64,000 bases of DNA from Flavobacteriales bacterium (GTDB taxonomy: Bacteria > Bacteroidota > Bacteroidia > Flavobacteriales > CAJXXR01), in the NCBI GenBank assembly GCA_025210805.1, contig JAOAQX010000007.1, positions 116,695 through 180,694 on the forward strand, read 5' to 3'. Within the stretch, counting starts at the first letter, position 1. Each line of letters begins with the position of its first letter. Under the pieces are notes generated by a model. The model searched no databases. It was not told the origin of the DNA and saw only the letters and a list, made by a program, of their open reading frames with translations. This document shows positions 8,130 to 17,313 of the stretch, one piece after another. The position numbers and the translations under genes are program-made.

Positions 8130-8329
8130 ATACCATTTATGGTGTTAATTTACTCATAGGTATAATGCCGATACATTGCTAAAAGCCAGTTATGAACGCA
8201 GTGAAATTGGACTTCACCTTTTTGTCTAATGCCGATATATTGGTGAAAATCAATTACGAACGAAGTGAAGTAAGTGATTATTTAACAAATAATCGGTATA
8301 AGTGGGTAATTTTAGCAAGTAATCGGTAT
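8130..8329 (-). repeat. Two-hairpin repeat element, copy 2, interrupted by another copy
   Basis: Outer ends ATACCATTTATGG and AATCGGTAT match copy 1 (4021-4128). Removing 8208-8299 leaves 108 bp that differ from copy 1 at one position (an A to C). Its last bases form part of the stop codon of the ALG10-like gene. Confidence 0.85.
8208..8299 (-). repeat. Single-hairpin member of the repeat family nested inside copy 2
   Basis: On the minus strand it runs from ATACCGATTATTTGTTAAAT through CACTTCGTTCGTAATTGA to ATATCGGCAT, the hairpin-1 half of the family with a clearly diverged sequence, then about 20 bp unrelated to hairpin 2. Its 92 bp interrupt the GTGAAATAAGTGGG stretch that is continuous in copy 1. 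Confidence 0.8.
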
Positions 8330-9537
8330 TATGGAAATCTCCCAGTAGAGAAAATGGCAAAAATAGCAAGGGCTTGTAGAACAAAAAGCCAAAAAATTCT
8401 TTGCTCTGATTTTTTATCCGTTTCTTCCCTAAAAATATTGAAGAGAATTAAGAATGGAATTGAATATCTAAACTCTATCAATGTAACTGGAATCAAGGTA
8501 AGAGCCGAAATAGGATACAGTAAATACATCGATTTTTTCTTGAATGAAGTGGACATGATAACGGTCCAACCTATAGAAATTATTACAAAGGCAAAAGCTT
8601 TAAACCACCAAAAATCTTCCAAATAATTTGCCACATTATTATGCAAACAAGCAATTTTTTTTGAGTTAAAGTAGTGTTTTGAATCAAAGAAAAGAATTCC
8701 AAAAATTATTAAAAATATTCCCATAAAATAGATCCATTTAGAGGTATTATTTTGAAATATTTTTTTGATTTTTTGACGCTTAATTAATGGAACATACAAA
8801 CTTCCTAATAAAAACAAAGCCATGATGATATTCTCATGCTCAATAGAGAGTGTATGAAGACGTTTTGCCTCCATAGAAATTCCATCATTCCATTTTACGA
8901 AAACCAAAAACAAAATACCAATAAGTGCATAAGGAAGGAGCTGGAAATAACTTTTATAATCTTTTTTGTTTACAAACTCTATCCAATAAATAATAGCAGC
9001 CATAAACACCCATGGGATAAAATTTTGTTTTCCCAACAGAAGAATAAGAAAGAATAAACCTGCCAACCAAGCTTGCTTTTTATAGGTGAAATGGATCCCA
9101 GAAACCATAAAAGCCACTCCGTACCATTCAATATATAGTAGAAAAATAAAGCTAAACAACCAAGGAAGAAAAAAATATTGCCCGATTCTATATAAAGGCT
9201 CTTTGGTATTTAGAAATTTTAGAAACTTGAAACCAAAAAATAATCCAACAAAGCCAATGAGCCCCGAAATAATCCTCCAAGCCACAGTGTTTTCTAAACC
9301 AAGTGTCTGAGCAATGGCGTATACTGATATATGTAGTCCAGGAATATTGGTGAGCATAGGCTCGTGTGAAAAATCTCCTGTAAAATATCTTTTTATTTGT
9401 GCATGATGCCATACTTCATCCACATTCAATGGTTCAAAGAAATAATATATTAGGGCATTTCCAATAAGTAGAATTGCCAAAAAATAGAACCAAATGTTTT
9501 TATTATTAATTAATGAATTTGCATTCATGTCTATCAA
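8329..9537 (-). CDS. Multi-pass membrane protein resembling DIE2/ALG10 glucosyltransferase
   Basis: A 402-residue inner-membrane protein with about ten hydrophobic segments. After the first helix comes NVDEVWHHAQIKRYFTGDF (residues 38-56) and then PMLTNIPGLH, close to the lumenal loop of eukaryotic ALG10 (DE..H..Q..RY, then P-x-I-T-T-P-P-G-L-Y). Near the C-terminus TLIEFRYSIPFLI resembles the ALG10 end. ALG10 adds the terminal alpha-1,2 glucose to the dolichol-linked oligosaccharide; a bacterial homologue might transfer sugar from a polyprenyl-phosphate donor, but that is inference. The stop codon overlaps the end of a repeat element, so the C-terminus may have been altered by insertion. It stands alone, not in a polysaccharide cluster. 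Confidence 0.65.
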   Translation of the reverse strand: MIDMNANSLINNKNIWFYFLAILLIGNALIYYFFEPLNVDEVWHHAQIKRYFTGDFSHEPMLTNIPGLHISVYAIAQTLGLENTVAWRIISGLIGFVGLFFGFKFLKFLNTKEPLYRIGQYFFLPWLFSFIFLLYIEWYGVAFMVSGIHFTYKKQAWLAGLFFLILLLGKQNFIPWVFMAAIIYWIEFVNKKDYKSYFQLLPYALIGILFLVFVKWNDGISMEAKRLHTLSIEHENIIMALFLLGSLYVPLIKRQKIKKIFQNNTSKWIYFMGIFLIIFGILFFDSKHYFNSKKIACLHNNVANYLEDFWWFKAFAFVIISIGWTVIMSTSFKKKSMYLLYPISALTLIPVTLIEFRYSIPFLILFNIFREETDKKSEQRIFWLFVLQALAIFAIFSTGRFP

Positions 9538-9651
9538 TTGAATTTTGGGTAAAGATAATCGTTATATCCAAAATATAAAACGAAAGGTGTTTTATATAAA
9601 AAACGTTTTTGTATTGATCATTTATTTTATTGCCTCTTAAAAATCGAATAA

Positions 9652-9686
9652 AAAAATAAGTCCTCGGTTTTCGAGGACTTATTTTT
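9652..9686. terminator. Strong bidirectional hairpin terminator
   Basis: A perfect 15-bp stem (9652-9666 with 9672-9686) around GTTTT, A-rich on one side and T-rich on the other. It is placed to end the secreted-protease transcript on the minus strand. Confidence 0.9.
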
Positions 9687-9721
9687 AGTAAATATGGTTA
9701 TATCTATCAAGATGACCTTTA

Positions 9722-11815
9722 TTATTGTACCACAAACTTTTTTGTTAACCTTTGCGCTCCAATACTCATTTCTACCCAATACATTCCTGCATCAAGTCCT
9801 TGAGGAATTTCTCTAGTTTGTTCCCCTTCATCTATTTTTGAAATTTCTTGATGAATGGTTCTCCCTAAAGCATCTTTTATGCTAAAATTCAACATTCCAG
9901 CTTCTTTACTATGAAAATCTATTTTAGAGATTCCTTTTCCAACAGGATTTGGGTAAATACTGATATTTTGCCCTAAAATATCTTGTTCTTCAACACCTAT
10001 TGCATATTCAGATACATAAATATCATCAATATATGCAAAAGCACCACCCATTCCTTGAAGCGTAATCTTGATCATGGCATTTGGATCTCCTTTTAACGGG
10101 AGTAAAGATATTTTAATTTCCTTCCACTGATCTGATGTAGGAATCCAATTTGGACTATTATTTCCAGTTGCAGTTTCTAGTTTTGAACCAGAAAGCGTTT
10201 TTCTTGAAGACCAAGTGTCCCCACAATTATCAGATGCATAGACTTTTAATTTATCTGAGGCATCATCAATTTCTTTGTATGCGTACTTAAAATAAAGGTA
10301 AGGCGTGCTACTTACATTGCTAAAATCAAATACGGGTGACACGATACTTGTTTCTTGAGAGGAGTGAAAGCTTGAGGTGCGCGCTTTCAAGCTTTTCGCT
10401 CCAGAGTAAGAAGTAGAGTTAATAGTCCATCTAGAACTCGCATTTGGCGCTTCTCTGTGCCACGAGTTTGCATTATTAATATTGTCGTAAACAAAGTTTT
10501 CAAATCCTTCTTCTACTGGAGTAGAAGCTTGAGAGTTTTCAAGAACTTTGAAATAGGCTGTTTTTGTTTCTACATCGTTTCCTTGTGCATTACTTACTTT
10601 TAGCGAAACAGAATAAGTTCCTGCTTGGTTAAAGGAAACTGATGGATTATCGTCTGTAGAAGTTTTAGTGTTGGCTCCTGTAAAGGTCCACTCGTGGTTT
10701 ATAACACTTGCTCCGTGTGCATAAGTCTTAAACTCAATAGGACTTCCTACACAGGTAATTCTGCTTTTGCTGTAGAAATCTGAAACAGGCTCACATTCAT
10801 TTGCTACATAACCGTCATTTGTTCCTGTGGCGATAAGGTTTCCTGTTTTCCATAAACCACTTCTTTTTGCCACTCCATAGTTATGTGTGTTTAAATAATT
10901 TTGAACTCTTTGTACTTGTCCTTTGGTAAACATAATAGGACAACCTGCATAACTCATGATGTTTTGAACATTATCTAATGAACCACAACTCTGGAAAGAA
11001 GTATTACAGTTTGATAATAAACCTAAACATTTTGGGGTATCATTTACATAATCATCTATGCTACAGTTAGACTGAACACCTGGTTGATTCGAAGGCCCCC
11101 ATGGGTGATGAAGTCCTAAATAGTGTCCTACTTCATGACTGAATGATCTTGCTGTATAAGTACCAGGATTGGCTGTTCCTGTTGTTCCAAAATAGTCATT
11201 TCTAATAATAATTCCAGCATTTCCATCAGGGTAAATACCTGGGGCTGTTCCTGGAATAAATGAATAACCTGCTGCACCATTTGCAATCGTTTTTACGACC
11301 CAAACATTCAAATACTTCGCAGGATCCCACTTTACAATCTCTTTTATAGATTCTCCAGCAGTAAAAGTTTCTTTAGTTGCCCATCTTGTGATTCCTGTAG
11401 TACAGTTTCCATTAGGGTCTTTTCTTGCTAGTTTGAATTCTACATTCATATTTCCTGCTATTGTCTTAAATGCAGACACTATTTGTGTTGTATCACTCGC
11501 AGTAAATAGGAAATCTTCGTTTAATTGAGCCATTGCAGATTGCACTTGTGCATCTGTAATATTGTTTGCATCATAATCGTGCATAATGTGAATTACCACA
11601 GGAATAATCTTTTTTTGATTATTCATGCTTGCTCGTTCCTCAGAATTCGTGTTTGCATTTAACACTTGTAAAGCATTTTCGTATTCAAGATACGCTGCTT
11701 TAAGTTCTGGGTTTTTGTCCAATTGTTTATTGGTTTCAATGGCACTGGCACACTGATGTTGCGAAAAAACGGAAAAGGTAATGGCCGAAAAAGCCATTAG
11801 AAAAAATTTGGTCAT
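9722..11815 (-). CDS. Secreted M43-type zinc metalloprotease with PKD and T9SS sorting domains
   Basis: A 697-residue exported protease. A signal peptide (about residues 1-25) is followed by a propeptide-like region and a metzincin catalytic domain with HEVGHYLGLHH (zinc ligands H227, H231, H237; E228 catalytic), the extended motif of the pappalysin/cytophagalysin family M43. Next come a PKD-like domain (about 370-430, ending in the QAGTYSVSLKVSNAQG strand), a jelly-roll-like segment (about 440-610), and a C-terminal sorting domain starting ISIYPNPVGKG and ending KKFVVQ, which sends proteins through the type IX secretion system. PorG in this window is part of that system. Likely role: extracellular peptide or protein degradation. 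TAACTTTG at 11861-11868 (minus) is a possible promoter. Confidence 0.93.
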   Translation of the reverse strand: MTKFFLMAFSAITFSVFSQHQCASAIETNKQLDKNPELKAAYLEYENALQVLNANTNSEERASMNNQKKIIPVVIHIMHDYDANNITDAQVQSAMAQLNEDFLFTASDTTQIVSAFKTIAGNMNVEFKLARKDPNGNCTTGITRWATKETFTAGESIKEIVKWDPAKYLNVWVVKTIANGAAGYSFIPGTAPGIYPDGNAGIIIRNDYFGTTGTANPGTYTARSFSHEVGHYLGLHHPWGPSNQPGVQSNCSIDDYVNDTPKCLGLLSNCNTSFQSCGSLDNVQNIMSYAGCPIMFTKGQVQRVQNYLNTHNYGVAKRSGLWKTGNLIATGTNDGYVANECEPVSDFYSKSRITCVGSPIEFKTYAHGASVINHEWTFTGANTKTSTDDNPSVSFNQAGTYSVSLKVSNAQGNDVETKTAYFKVLENSQASTPVEEGFENFVYDNINNANSWHREAPNASSRWTINSTSYSGAKSLKARTSSFHSSQETSIVSPVFDFSNVSSTPYLYFKYAYKEIDDASDKLKVYASDNCGDTWSSRKTLSGSKLETATGNNSPNWIPTSDQWKEIKISLLPLKGDPNAMIKITLQGMGGAFAYIDDIYVSEYAIGVEEQDILGQNISIYPNPVGKGISKIDFHSKEAGMLNFSIKDALGRTIHQEISKIDEGEQTREIPQGLDAGMYWVEMSIGAQRLTKKFVVQ

Positions 11816-11935
11816 TATGTGTCTCGTGAGTTAGTGGTCGATTAATTTCAAATGTTAAGCCAAAGTTAAGTGATATTTACCGAATTAACACTTGTTAACA
11901 TTCGTAATGAACTTTAGATGTAACCATTGCTTATT

Positions 11936-12313
11936 CTATTCGTTTTCGAACTCATTTTTGGTCATTTCTATGCTAATTGCTACAGAAGAAAGATCGGCAT
12001 GAATAGGTGGATTGAGCTTATCTATAGAAAGAATGAGTTTCGTAACGGTGAATTCTTCTCTAAAAATTCTTGTACAAATACGATAAGCTATATGCTCAAG
12101 AAGTTGTGCATTTATTTTCATTTCTTCTTGAATATATCCACATACATCTGCATAATTAACCGTGTACTCTAGTTGATCTGTTCTGCAAGCTCGAGAAAAA
12201 TCGGTGTGGAGTTCTAACTGAATCACAAAATCATTTCCAGAAAGTGTTTCCTCTGGTAATACGCCATGATTGGCTCTTATTTTGAGATCTCTAATGAATA
12301 TTTTTTGAATCAT
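11936..12313 (-). CDS. folB: Dihydroneopterin aldolase
   Basis: Folate-pathway enzyme that splits 7,8-dihydroneopterin into 6-hydroxymethyl-dihydropterin and glycolaldehyde. The 125-residue length fits the small FolB fold. The N-terminal stretch IRANHGVLPEE holds the active-site Glu, YADVCGYIQEEM matches the conserved Y-x-x-V helix, and LLEHIAYRI is the second family signature. It follows gltX on the same strand, but a terminator and a repeat element separate them, so it may have its own promoter. Confidence 0.93.
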   Translation of the reverse strand: MIQKIFIRDLKIRANHGVLPEETLSGNDFVIQLELHTDFSRACRTDQLEYTVNYADVCGYIQEEMKINAQLLEHIAYRICTRIFREEFTVTKLILSIDKLNPPIHADLSSVAISIEMTKNEFENE

Positions 12314-12335
12314 TCTGCTGACTTATTTTTAAGAA

Positions 12336-12366
12336 GAAAAAAGGGAGCTCTTATAAAAACTCCCTT
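12336..12366 (-). terminator. Intrinsic terminator downstream of gltX
   Basis: On the minus strand AAGGGAG and CTCCCTT form the stem, followed by a run of T residues reading towards folB. Confidence 0.8.
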
Positions 12367-12387
12367 GACAATTTTAGATATTATCTT

Positions 12388-12496
12388 ATACCGATTGCTT
12401 GCTAAAATGATTCACTTATTTCACTTCATTTCGTAAGTGAGTTTTCACAATGTATCGGCATTATACCAGTGAGTATATTAGCAACTTAAATGGTAT
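12388..12496 (+). repeat. Two-hairpin repeat element, copy 3
   Basis: A 109-bp copy starting ATACCGATTGCTTGCTAAAA and ending AAATGGTAT. Hairpin 1 and hairpin 2 are both recognisable although the loop has diverged. It is in the opposite orientation to copies 1 and 2. Its last base is the last base of the gltX stop codon. Confidence 0.8.
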
Positions 12497-14010
12497 TATT
12501 TCTGTACAGTATCTATCGCTGTTTTGATACGTGCAATAACTTCTTCTTTTCCTAGAATAGCCGATATATCATTCATACTTGGTCCAGCACCTTTTCCAGT
12601 AACTGCCACACGGAAATTAGGCATTATTTTCCCAAAACCTATTCCCTTATCTTCTAAGAATTGCTTAAAAGTTGTTCCGATATTTTCTGCATTGAAATCA
12701 TCAATTGTTTCCAGTCTTTGAATCAATTCGTTGAGGAGTTCTGGGGTATCTTCTTTCCACTTTTTCTTGATGGTCTTGGCATCATACTCTGTGGGTTTCT
12801 CAAAGAAAAAGCTGGCTTCTTTCAAAATATCTTCAGAAAGCGTAGCTCTTTCTTTCATCAGTTCACAGATCTGAGCCAAATAAGCATCTTCAACCTCTGT
12901 TGTTACAGAAGATTTTACTAGGTCTGCTAGTTCTTCTCCTGTTTTCATTCTAAGGTATTGCTGATTAAACCACTTGGTCTTTTCGAAATCAAATTTAGCT
13001 CCTGCTTTTCCTACTCTTGGTAAAGTAAATGCTTCTATGAGTTCTTCCATAGAAAAGATTTCTTGATCCGTTCCTGGGTTCCATCCTAAGAAAGCCAACA
13101 TATTGATAAAGGCATCAGGGAAAAACCCTCTTTCTTTATATCCTTCAGATTGCTCTCCTGTTTCTGGGTTTTTCCAGTTCATTGGGAATACTGGGAAACC
13201 TAGACGATCACCATCTCTTTTACTGAGTTTTCCGTTTCCATCTGGCTTTAAGATAAGTGGCAAATGAGCAAACTGAGGCTCATCCCACCCAAAAGCACGA
13301 TATAAAAATACGTGTAGTGGTGCAGAAGGCAACCATTCTTCTCCACGGATTACATGAGAAATTTTCATTAAGTGATCATCCACAATATTTGCCAAATGAT
13401 AAGTAGGCATTCCATCTGCTTTGAAAAGCACTTTATCATCTAGGTTATTGGTGTTTACACTTACCCAACCACGGATGGCATCTTCTAGTTTTACCTCTTC
13501 ATTTCTAGGCATTTTTATACGGATCACATAAGGTTCTCCATTGGCAATTCGCTCCTCTGTTTCTTCCTTGCTCAGTGTAAGACTGTTTTTCATGGAATTA
13601 CGAGTGATATTATTGTATTGCCAAGCGGGCACACCGTTTTCTTTCGCCTTTTGTCTTACCTCTGTAAGTTCTTCGGGAGTATCAAAAGCAAAATAAGCTT
13701 TTCCGTTTTCCAAAAGTTGATCAGCGTATTGTCTATACAAGTGCTTTCGCTCCGATTGTTTGTAAGGTCCATATTCACCACCCACTTGTGTACCTTCATC
13801 TGGGTGAATTCCACACCAAGCTAAAGATTCATGAATATAATCTTCGGCTCCTGGTACAAAACGGGTTTGATCGGTATCTTCGATACGTATAATAAATGCT
13901 CCACCATGTTTTTTGGCAAACAAATAGTTATATAAAGCGGTTCTTACACCTCCCATGTGTAAAGGTCCTGTAGGACTTGGGGCAAATCGTACTCTTACTG
14001 GTTTATCCAT
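12496..14010 (-). CDS. gltX: Glutamyl-tRNA synthetase
   Basis: Class I aminoacyl-tRNA synthetase that charges tRNA-Glu. The HIGH-type motif is in APSPTGPLHMGG near the N-terminus and the KMSKS-type motif is KLSKRDG. The C-terminal helical anticodon-binding region is present. I start at the ATG at 14010, giving MDKPVRVRFAPSPTG and 504 residues. The frame stays open for about 100 more codons upstream, but that stretch is hydrophobic, unlike GltX, and its far end overlaps the divergent M61 gene. A repeat element overlaps the stop codon. Whether it is discriminating (Glu only) is not evident. Confidence 0.95.
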   Translation of the reverse strand: MDKPVRVRFAPSPTGPLHMGGVRTALYNYLFAKKHGGAFIIRIEDTDQTRFVPGAEDYIHESLAWCGIHPDEGTQVGGEYGPYKQSERKHLYRQYADQLLENGKAYFAFDTPEELTEVRQKAKENGVPAWQYNNITRNSMKNSLTLSKEETEERIANGEPYVIRIKMPRNEEVKLEDAIRGWVSVNTNNLDDKVLFKADGMPTYHLANIVDDHLMKISHVIRGEEWLPSAPLHVFLYRAFGWDEPQFAHLPLILKPDGNGKLSKRDGDRLGFPVFPMNWKNPETGEQSEGYKERGFFPDAFINMLAFLGWNPGTDQEIFSMEELIEAFTLPRVGKAGAKFDFEKTKWFNQQYLRMKTGEELADLVKSSVTTEVEDAYLAQICELMKERATLSEDILKEASFFFEKPTEYDAKTIKKKWKEDTPELLNELIQRLETIDDFNAENIGTTFKQFLEDKGIGFGKIMPNFRVAVTGKGAGPSMNDISAILGKEEVIARIKTAIDTVQK

Positions 14011-14217
14011 CGGATGAGTTTTGTCGTGTTTTCTTAGTTTTATAAAAGTTATTTTCTTGTGGAAAATACTTTGGGTCACAAATTTATTGAAAAAAACGAC
14101 CTGCACCAAAAAGGCTTTGTTTTTTGGGTAGGATTTTAATGTAACTAGAACATATTTATATGATAATTTTTTAAAAATGGCATAACTTAGCCTAAGTAAA
14201 TCATTAGGCAGAAAAGT

Positions 14218-15861
14218 ATGCAATATACCATCCGATATCAAGATGCTCATAGGCATTTTCTTCATATAGAAATTACCCATCTTCAAAACAATGAAGACCT
14301 TGTGGAATTCCAATTACCTTCCTGGAGACCGGGAAGATATGAGTTAGGAAATTTTGCTAAAAATATTCGTGGATTTCGGGTTATTGATGCGGAAAACAAA
14401 CCATTGTCCTTTCAAAAAATAAGTAAAGATCGCTGGAAAATATTCCCCAATGGATCTGCCTTTAAAATTCAATATGAATACTATGCCAATGAAGTCAATG
14501 CAGGTTCTTGTTTTGTGGATCAAGACTTATTCTATGTAAATCCGATCCAGTGTTGCATGTATCAAGAAGGTAAAATAGGAGAAAAACTGAGTCTGAAACT
14601 GGTATATCCTGAGCGTTTTAAAAACAGCTTGCCAAAAAGATACTTTAAGGAAGGAAAATACCATTTTGAGAACTTTCATTCATTGGTAGAAACACCTTTT
14701 ATGGCATCGGAAACACTTACTCATTTTTCTTACACTTGTAAGGACAAAGTGTTCAACCTTTATTTTCAAGGAGTGCAAGAGATTCCAAAAGAAAGAATTC
14801 TCACAGATTTTAGAAAATTTACGGAGAAACAACTACAATATTTTGGTTCTCTTCCTGTAGAAAGTTATGATTTTTTGTTTCTCATTACACCTTTTAAGTC
14901 TTATCATGGTGTAGAACATACTGAAAACACCGTAATATGCTTAGGTCCTGATAGAGAGTTATTTGAAGATAAACTCTATCGAGAATTTCTTCATATTTCT
15001 TCTCATGAGCTTTATCATTGTTGGAATATCAAAGCACTAAGACCAGCAGTGATGAAACCCTATCGTTATGACCAAGAAAACTATTCTCCTCTTGGTTTTA
15101 TTTACGAAGGACTCACCACTTATATGGGCGATCTTATTCTTTGGGAAAGTGGTGTTTTTGATGATCTTGGATGGAAAAAATGTGTTGATAATTGGCTAAA
15201 AGTGCATTTTGAAAACTATGGTTTTCTCAATTATTCTGTGGCTGAATCTAGTTGGGATACTTGGCTAGACGGTTACCAGCTAGGAATTCCAAACAGGAAA
15301 TTATCTATTTATCAAGATGGAGCTCTTTGTATGCTCATGATAGATGCTGCCATTAGAGAACACTCGCAAGGAAAAGAAAGTCTGCATACTTTCATGAGAA
15401 CACTCTATGAGAATAAATCCATAAGAGAAAATGGATATTCTCAGGAAGATATTGTTCATTTAATGATAGAATTAGGCGGAGAAAAAGCACAAAAAATCAT
15501 CGATAAATACATTTTTGGTACAGAAGATTACACAGAAGGATTAAAAGATGCCTTCCATTATTTTGGGTGGAAACTAGGCATACAAAATCATCAAGACTAC
15601 GCAAAAGGCGGTTTAGGATGTATTCTTCAAAAAAAGGAGGAAGGAACTTATTCTGTTCTAAAAATGATAGAAGGTTCTTGGTTAGATAATCGCCTAGTAG
15701 CAGTGGGAGATGAGATCCATACAAAAGCAAATCTTGAGGAGAAAATGACCGATTCTATTGAGCTAAAAATTAAGCAAAAATATAGGGAATTTGCACTTAC
15801 ATTTTCCCCCAATGATTGCAAGAATGTTTATGCCGAATATCTATTAGAATTCACAAAATAG
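14218..15861 (+). CDS. M61 family glycyl aminopeptidase-like metallopeptidase
   Basis: A 547-residue peptidase of family M61, which includes the glycyl aminopeptidase of Sphingomonas. The N-terminal 160 residues form a beta-rich domain (QLPSWRPGRYELGNFAKNI is a family marker). The zinc motif is HELYH (H263, E264, H267) followed by a downstream Glu in FIYEGLTTYMGD. Many relatives carry a C-terminal PDZ domain; here the last 100 residues are a plausible but diverged PDZ. No signal peptide is evident, so a cytoplasmic location is likely. recF follows after 6 bp and is probably co-transcribed. Confidence 0.88.
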   Translation: MQYTIRYQDAHRHFLHIEITHLQNNEDLVEFQLPSWRPGRYELGNFAKNIRGFRVIDAENKPLSFQKISKDRWKIFPNGSAFKIQYEYYANEVNAGSCFVDQDLFYVNPIQCCMYQEGKIGEKLSLKLVYPERFKNSLPKRYFKEGKYHFENFHSLVETPFMASETLTHFSYTCKDKVFNLYFQGVQEIPKERILTDFRKFTEKQLQYFGSLPVESYDFLFLITPFKSYHGVEHTENTVICLGPDRELFEDKLYREFLHISSHELYHCWNIKALRPAVMKPYRYDQENYSPLGFIYEGLTTYMGDLILWESGVFDDLGWKKCVDNWLKVHFENYGFLNYSVAESSWDTWLDGYQLGIPNRKLSIYQDGALCMLMIDAAIREHSQGKESLHTFMRTLYENKSIRENGYSQEDIVHLMIELGGEKAQKIIDKYIFGTEDYTEGLKDAFHYFGWKLGIQNHQDYAKGGLGCILQKKEEGTYSVLKMIEGSWLDNRLVAVGDEIHTKANLEEKMTDSIELKIKQKYREFALTFSPNDCKNVYAEYLLEFTK

Positions 15862-15867
15862 CTGGTA

Positions 15868-16950
15868 ATGCATATTAGAAAATTAGATCTTACCCAATTT
15901 AAAAATCACGAGCAGAGTTCTTGGAGCTTCTCTCCCAATATCAATTGTTTTGTGGGTAAAAATGGTATTGGAAAAACCAATATTTTAGAGGCAATTCATT
16001 ATTTGGCTTTAGCCAAAAGTTTTTCGGGTACGCTCGATAAACACAATATTCAGTTTGAGCAGTCTTTTTTTATGATACAAGCTGAAATACAAAAAGAAGA
16101 CAGTTTTGACACCCTTTCTGTAATGGTGCAAACGGGTAAGAAAAAGCGTCTGAAAAAAAATGATTATGAATTCCCAAAAATCACGGAATTTATAGGTTAT
16201 TTACCTTTAGTTTTGATATCGCCTTATGACAGAGACTTGATAAGTGAAGGAGCTTCTAGCCGAAGAAAGTATATTGATATGATCCTTTCTCAAGTAGATA
16301 AGAATTACCTAAACGCTTTAGTAAAGTATAATAAACTCCTGCAACAACGCAATAGTTTACTCAAGTATTTTGCCAGCAATCATGTCTTCAACCCCGATCA
16401 ATTAGAGGTTTATGATGCACAAATGATTGCCTTTGCCATGGAAATTGCTGAGAAAAGACAAAGCTATATTGAACAAGTTCGGGTCTTTTTTCAAGAAAAA
16501 TACCAGCAATTGGCACAGAATCCCTTAGAGCAAGTAGATATCAGGTATGAAAGCCAAGTAAAAGAAGATTTTGAAAAAGAATTTCGAAAAAACATTCTTA
16601 AAGATCGTTTACTCCAGCATACTTCTATGGGAATTCATAGAGACGATATCATCTTGAGCATCAATGGAGGACTCGTAAAGCGTTTTGGCTCTCAAGGTCA
16701 ACAGAAGAGTCTACTGATTGCACTAAAACTTGCTCAATACGATTACCTCAAACACACACACAAAGTTGACCCTGTTCTACTACTAGACGATGTATTTGAT
16801 AAACTCGATGATCACCGTGTGCAAGCACTAATAGACTTGGTGAATCAAGATTATTTTGGGCAAATTTTTATTACAGATACGCATAAAGATCGTATGGAGC
16901 ACCTGTTGGGGCATTTAAAAATAGAACATCAACTATTTGAAATTCTGTAA
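15868..16950 (+). CDS. recF: DNA replication and repair protein RecF
   Basis: SMC-like ATPase that loads RecA at gaps with RecOR. The Walker A motif GKNGIGKTN is at about residues 30-38. The ABC signature region is SQGQQKSLLIALKLAQ, followed by Walker B PVLLLDDVFDKLDDHR. Length (360 aa) is typical. It follows the M61 gene closely and precedes a DUF721 gene; recF-DUF721 adjacency is widespread and supports the call. Confidence 0.96.
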   Translation: MHIRKLDLTQFKNHEQSSWSFSPNINCFVGKNGIGKTNILEAIHYLALAKSFSGTLDKHNIQFEQSFFMIQAEIQKEDSFDTLSVMVQTGKKKRLKKNDYEFPKITEFIGYLPLVLISPYDRDLISEGASSRRKYIDMILSQVDKNYLNALVKYNKLLQQRNSLLKYFASNHVFNPDQLEVYDAQMIAFAMEIAEKRQSYIEQVRVFFQEKYQQLAQNPLEQVDIRYESQVKEDFEKEFRKNILKDRLLQHTSMGIHRDDIILSINGGLVKRFGSQGQQKSLLIALKLAQYDYLKHTHKVDPVLLLDDVFDKLDDHRVQALIDLVNQDYFGQIFITDTHKDRMEHLLGHLKIEHQLFEIL

Positions 16951-17013
16951 TATTTAAAAGAATTCTAAGAACCATATTATTTTCATTAAATTTACCCAAC
17001 AAGCTCATAATGC

Positions 17014-17313
17014 ATGAAAAAAAGAAGATTTGGATATTCAAATAGTATTTCTGCTATCATAGAAGAAATGGCAAAACGCTATCGCTGGAATGCACAAACA
17101 CGCCAAGCGAATATTCAAGTACTTTGGGAAAAAATAGCTGACAAAGAACTCCTGGCATCCACAGAAAGAATACACCTTGAAAATAATGTCCTTTATGTCT
17201 CCATCAATAATTCATCCTTGAAATTTACGTTGCGTTTTCGGGCAAAAGAACTCCTAAACGAGCTTAACAAACACTTGGAAGACCTCCCTATTTTAGAAAT
17301 TCGTTTTATATGA
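17014..17313 (+). CDS. DUF721 (DciA-like) protein
   Basis: A 99-residue protein of the DUF721 family. It shows the usual pattern: a basic N-terminus, a helical region around LWEKIADKELLASTERIHLENNVLYVSINNSS split by a turn, and a C-terminal helix. Some DUF721 proteins (DciA) recruit the replicative helicase, but short Bacteroidota members have not been shown to do so as far as I know. It ends overlapping the next start by 4 bp (ATGA), so the two are translationally coupled. Confidence 0.88.
   Translation: MKKRRFGYSNSISAIIEEMAKRYRWNAQTRQANIQVLWEKIADKELLASTERIHLENNVLYVSINNSSLKFTLRFRAKELLNELNKHLEDLPILEIRFI

Noticed and set aside
8192..8626. A 144-codon open frame on the plus strand starting inside a repeat element
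   Set aside because: Most of it is antisense to the ALG10-like membrane gene, which has the better protein features; its start lies within a mobile repeat and no family match is visible.
14011..14313. Upstream extension of gltX by about 100 codons
   Set aside because: The extension does not look like GltX, which should begin a few residues before RFAPSPTG, and it overlaps the divergent M61 gene start.
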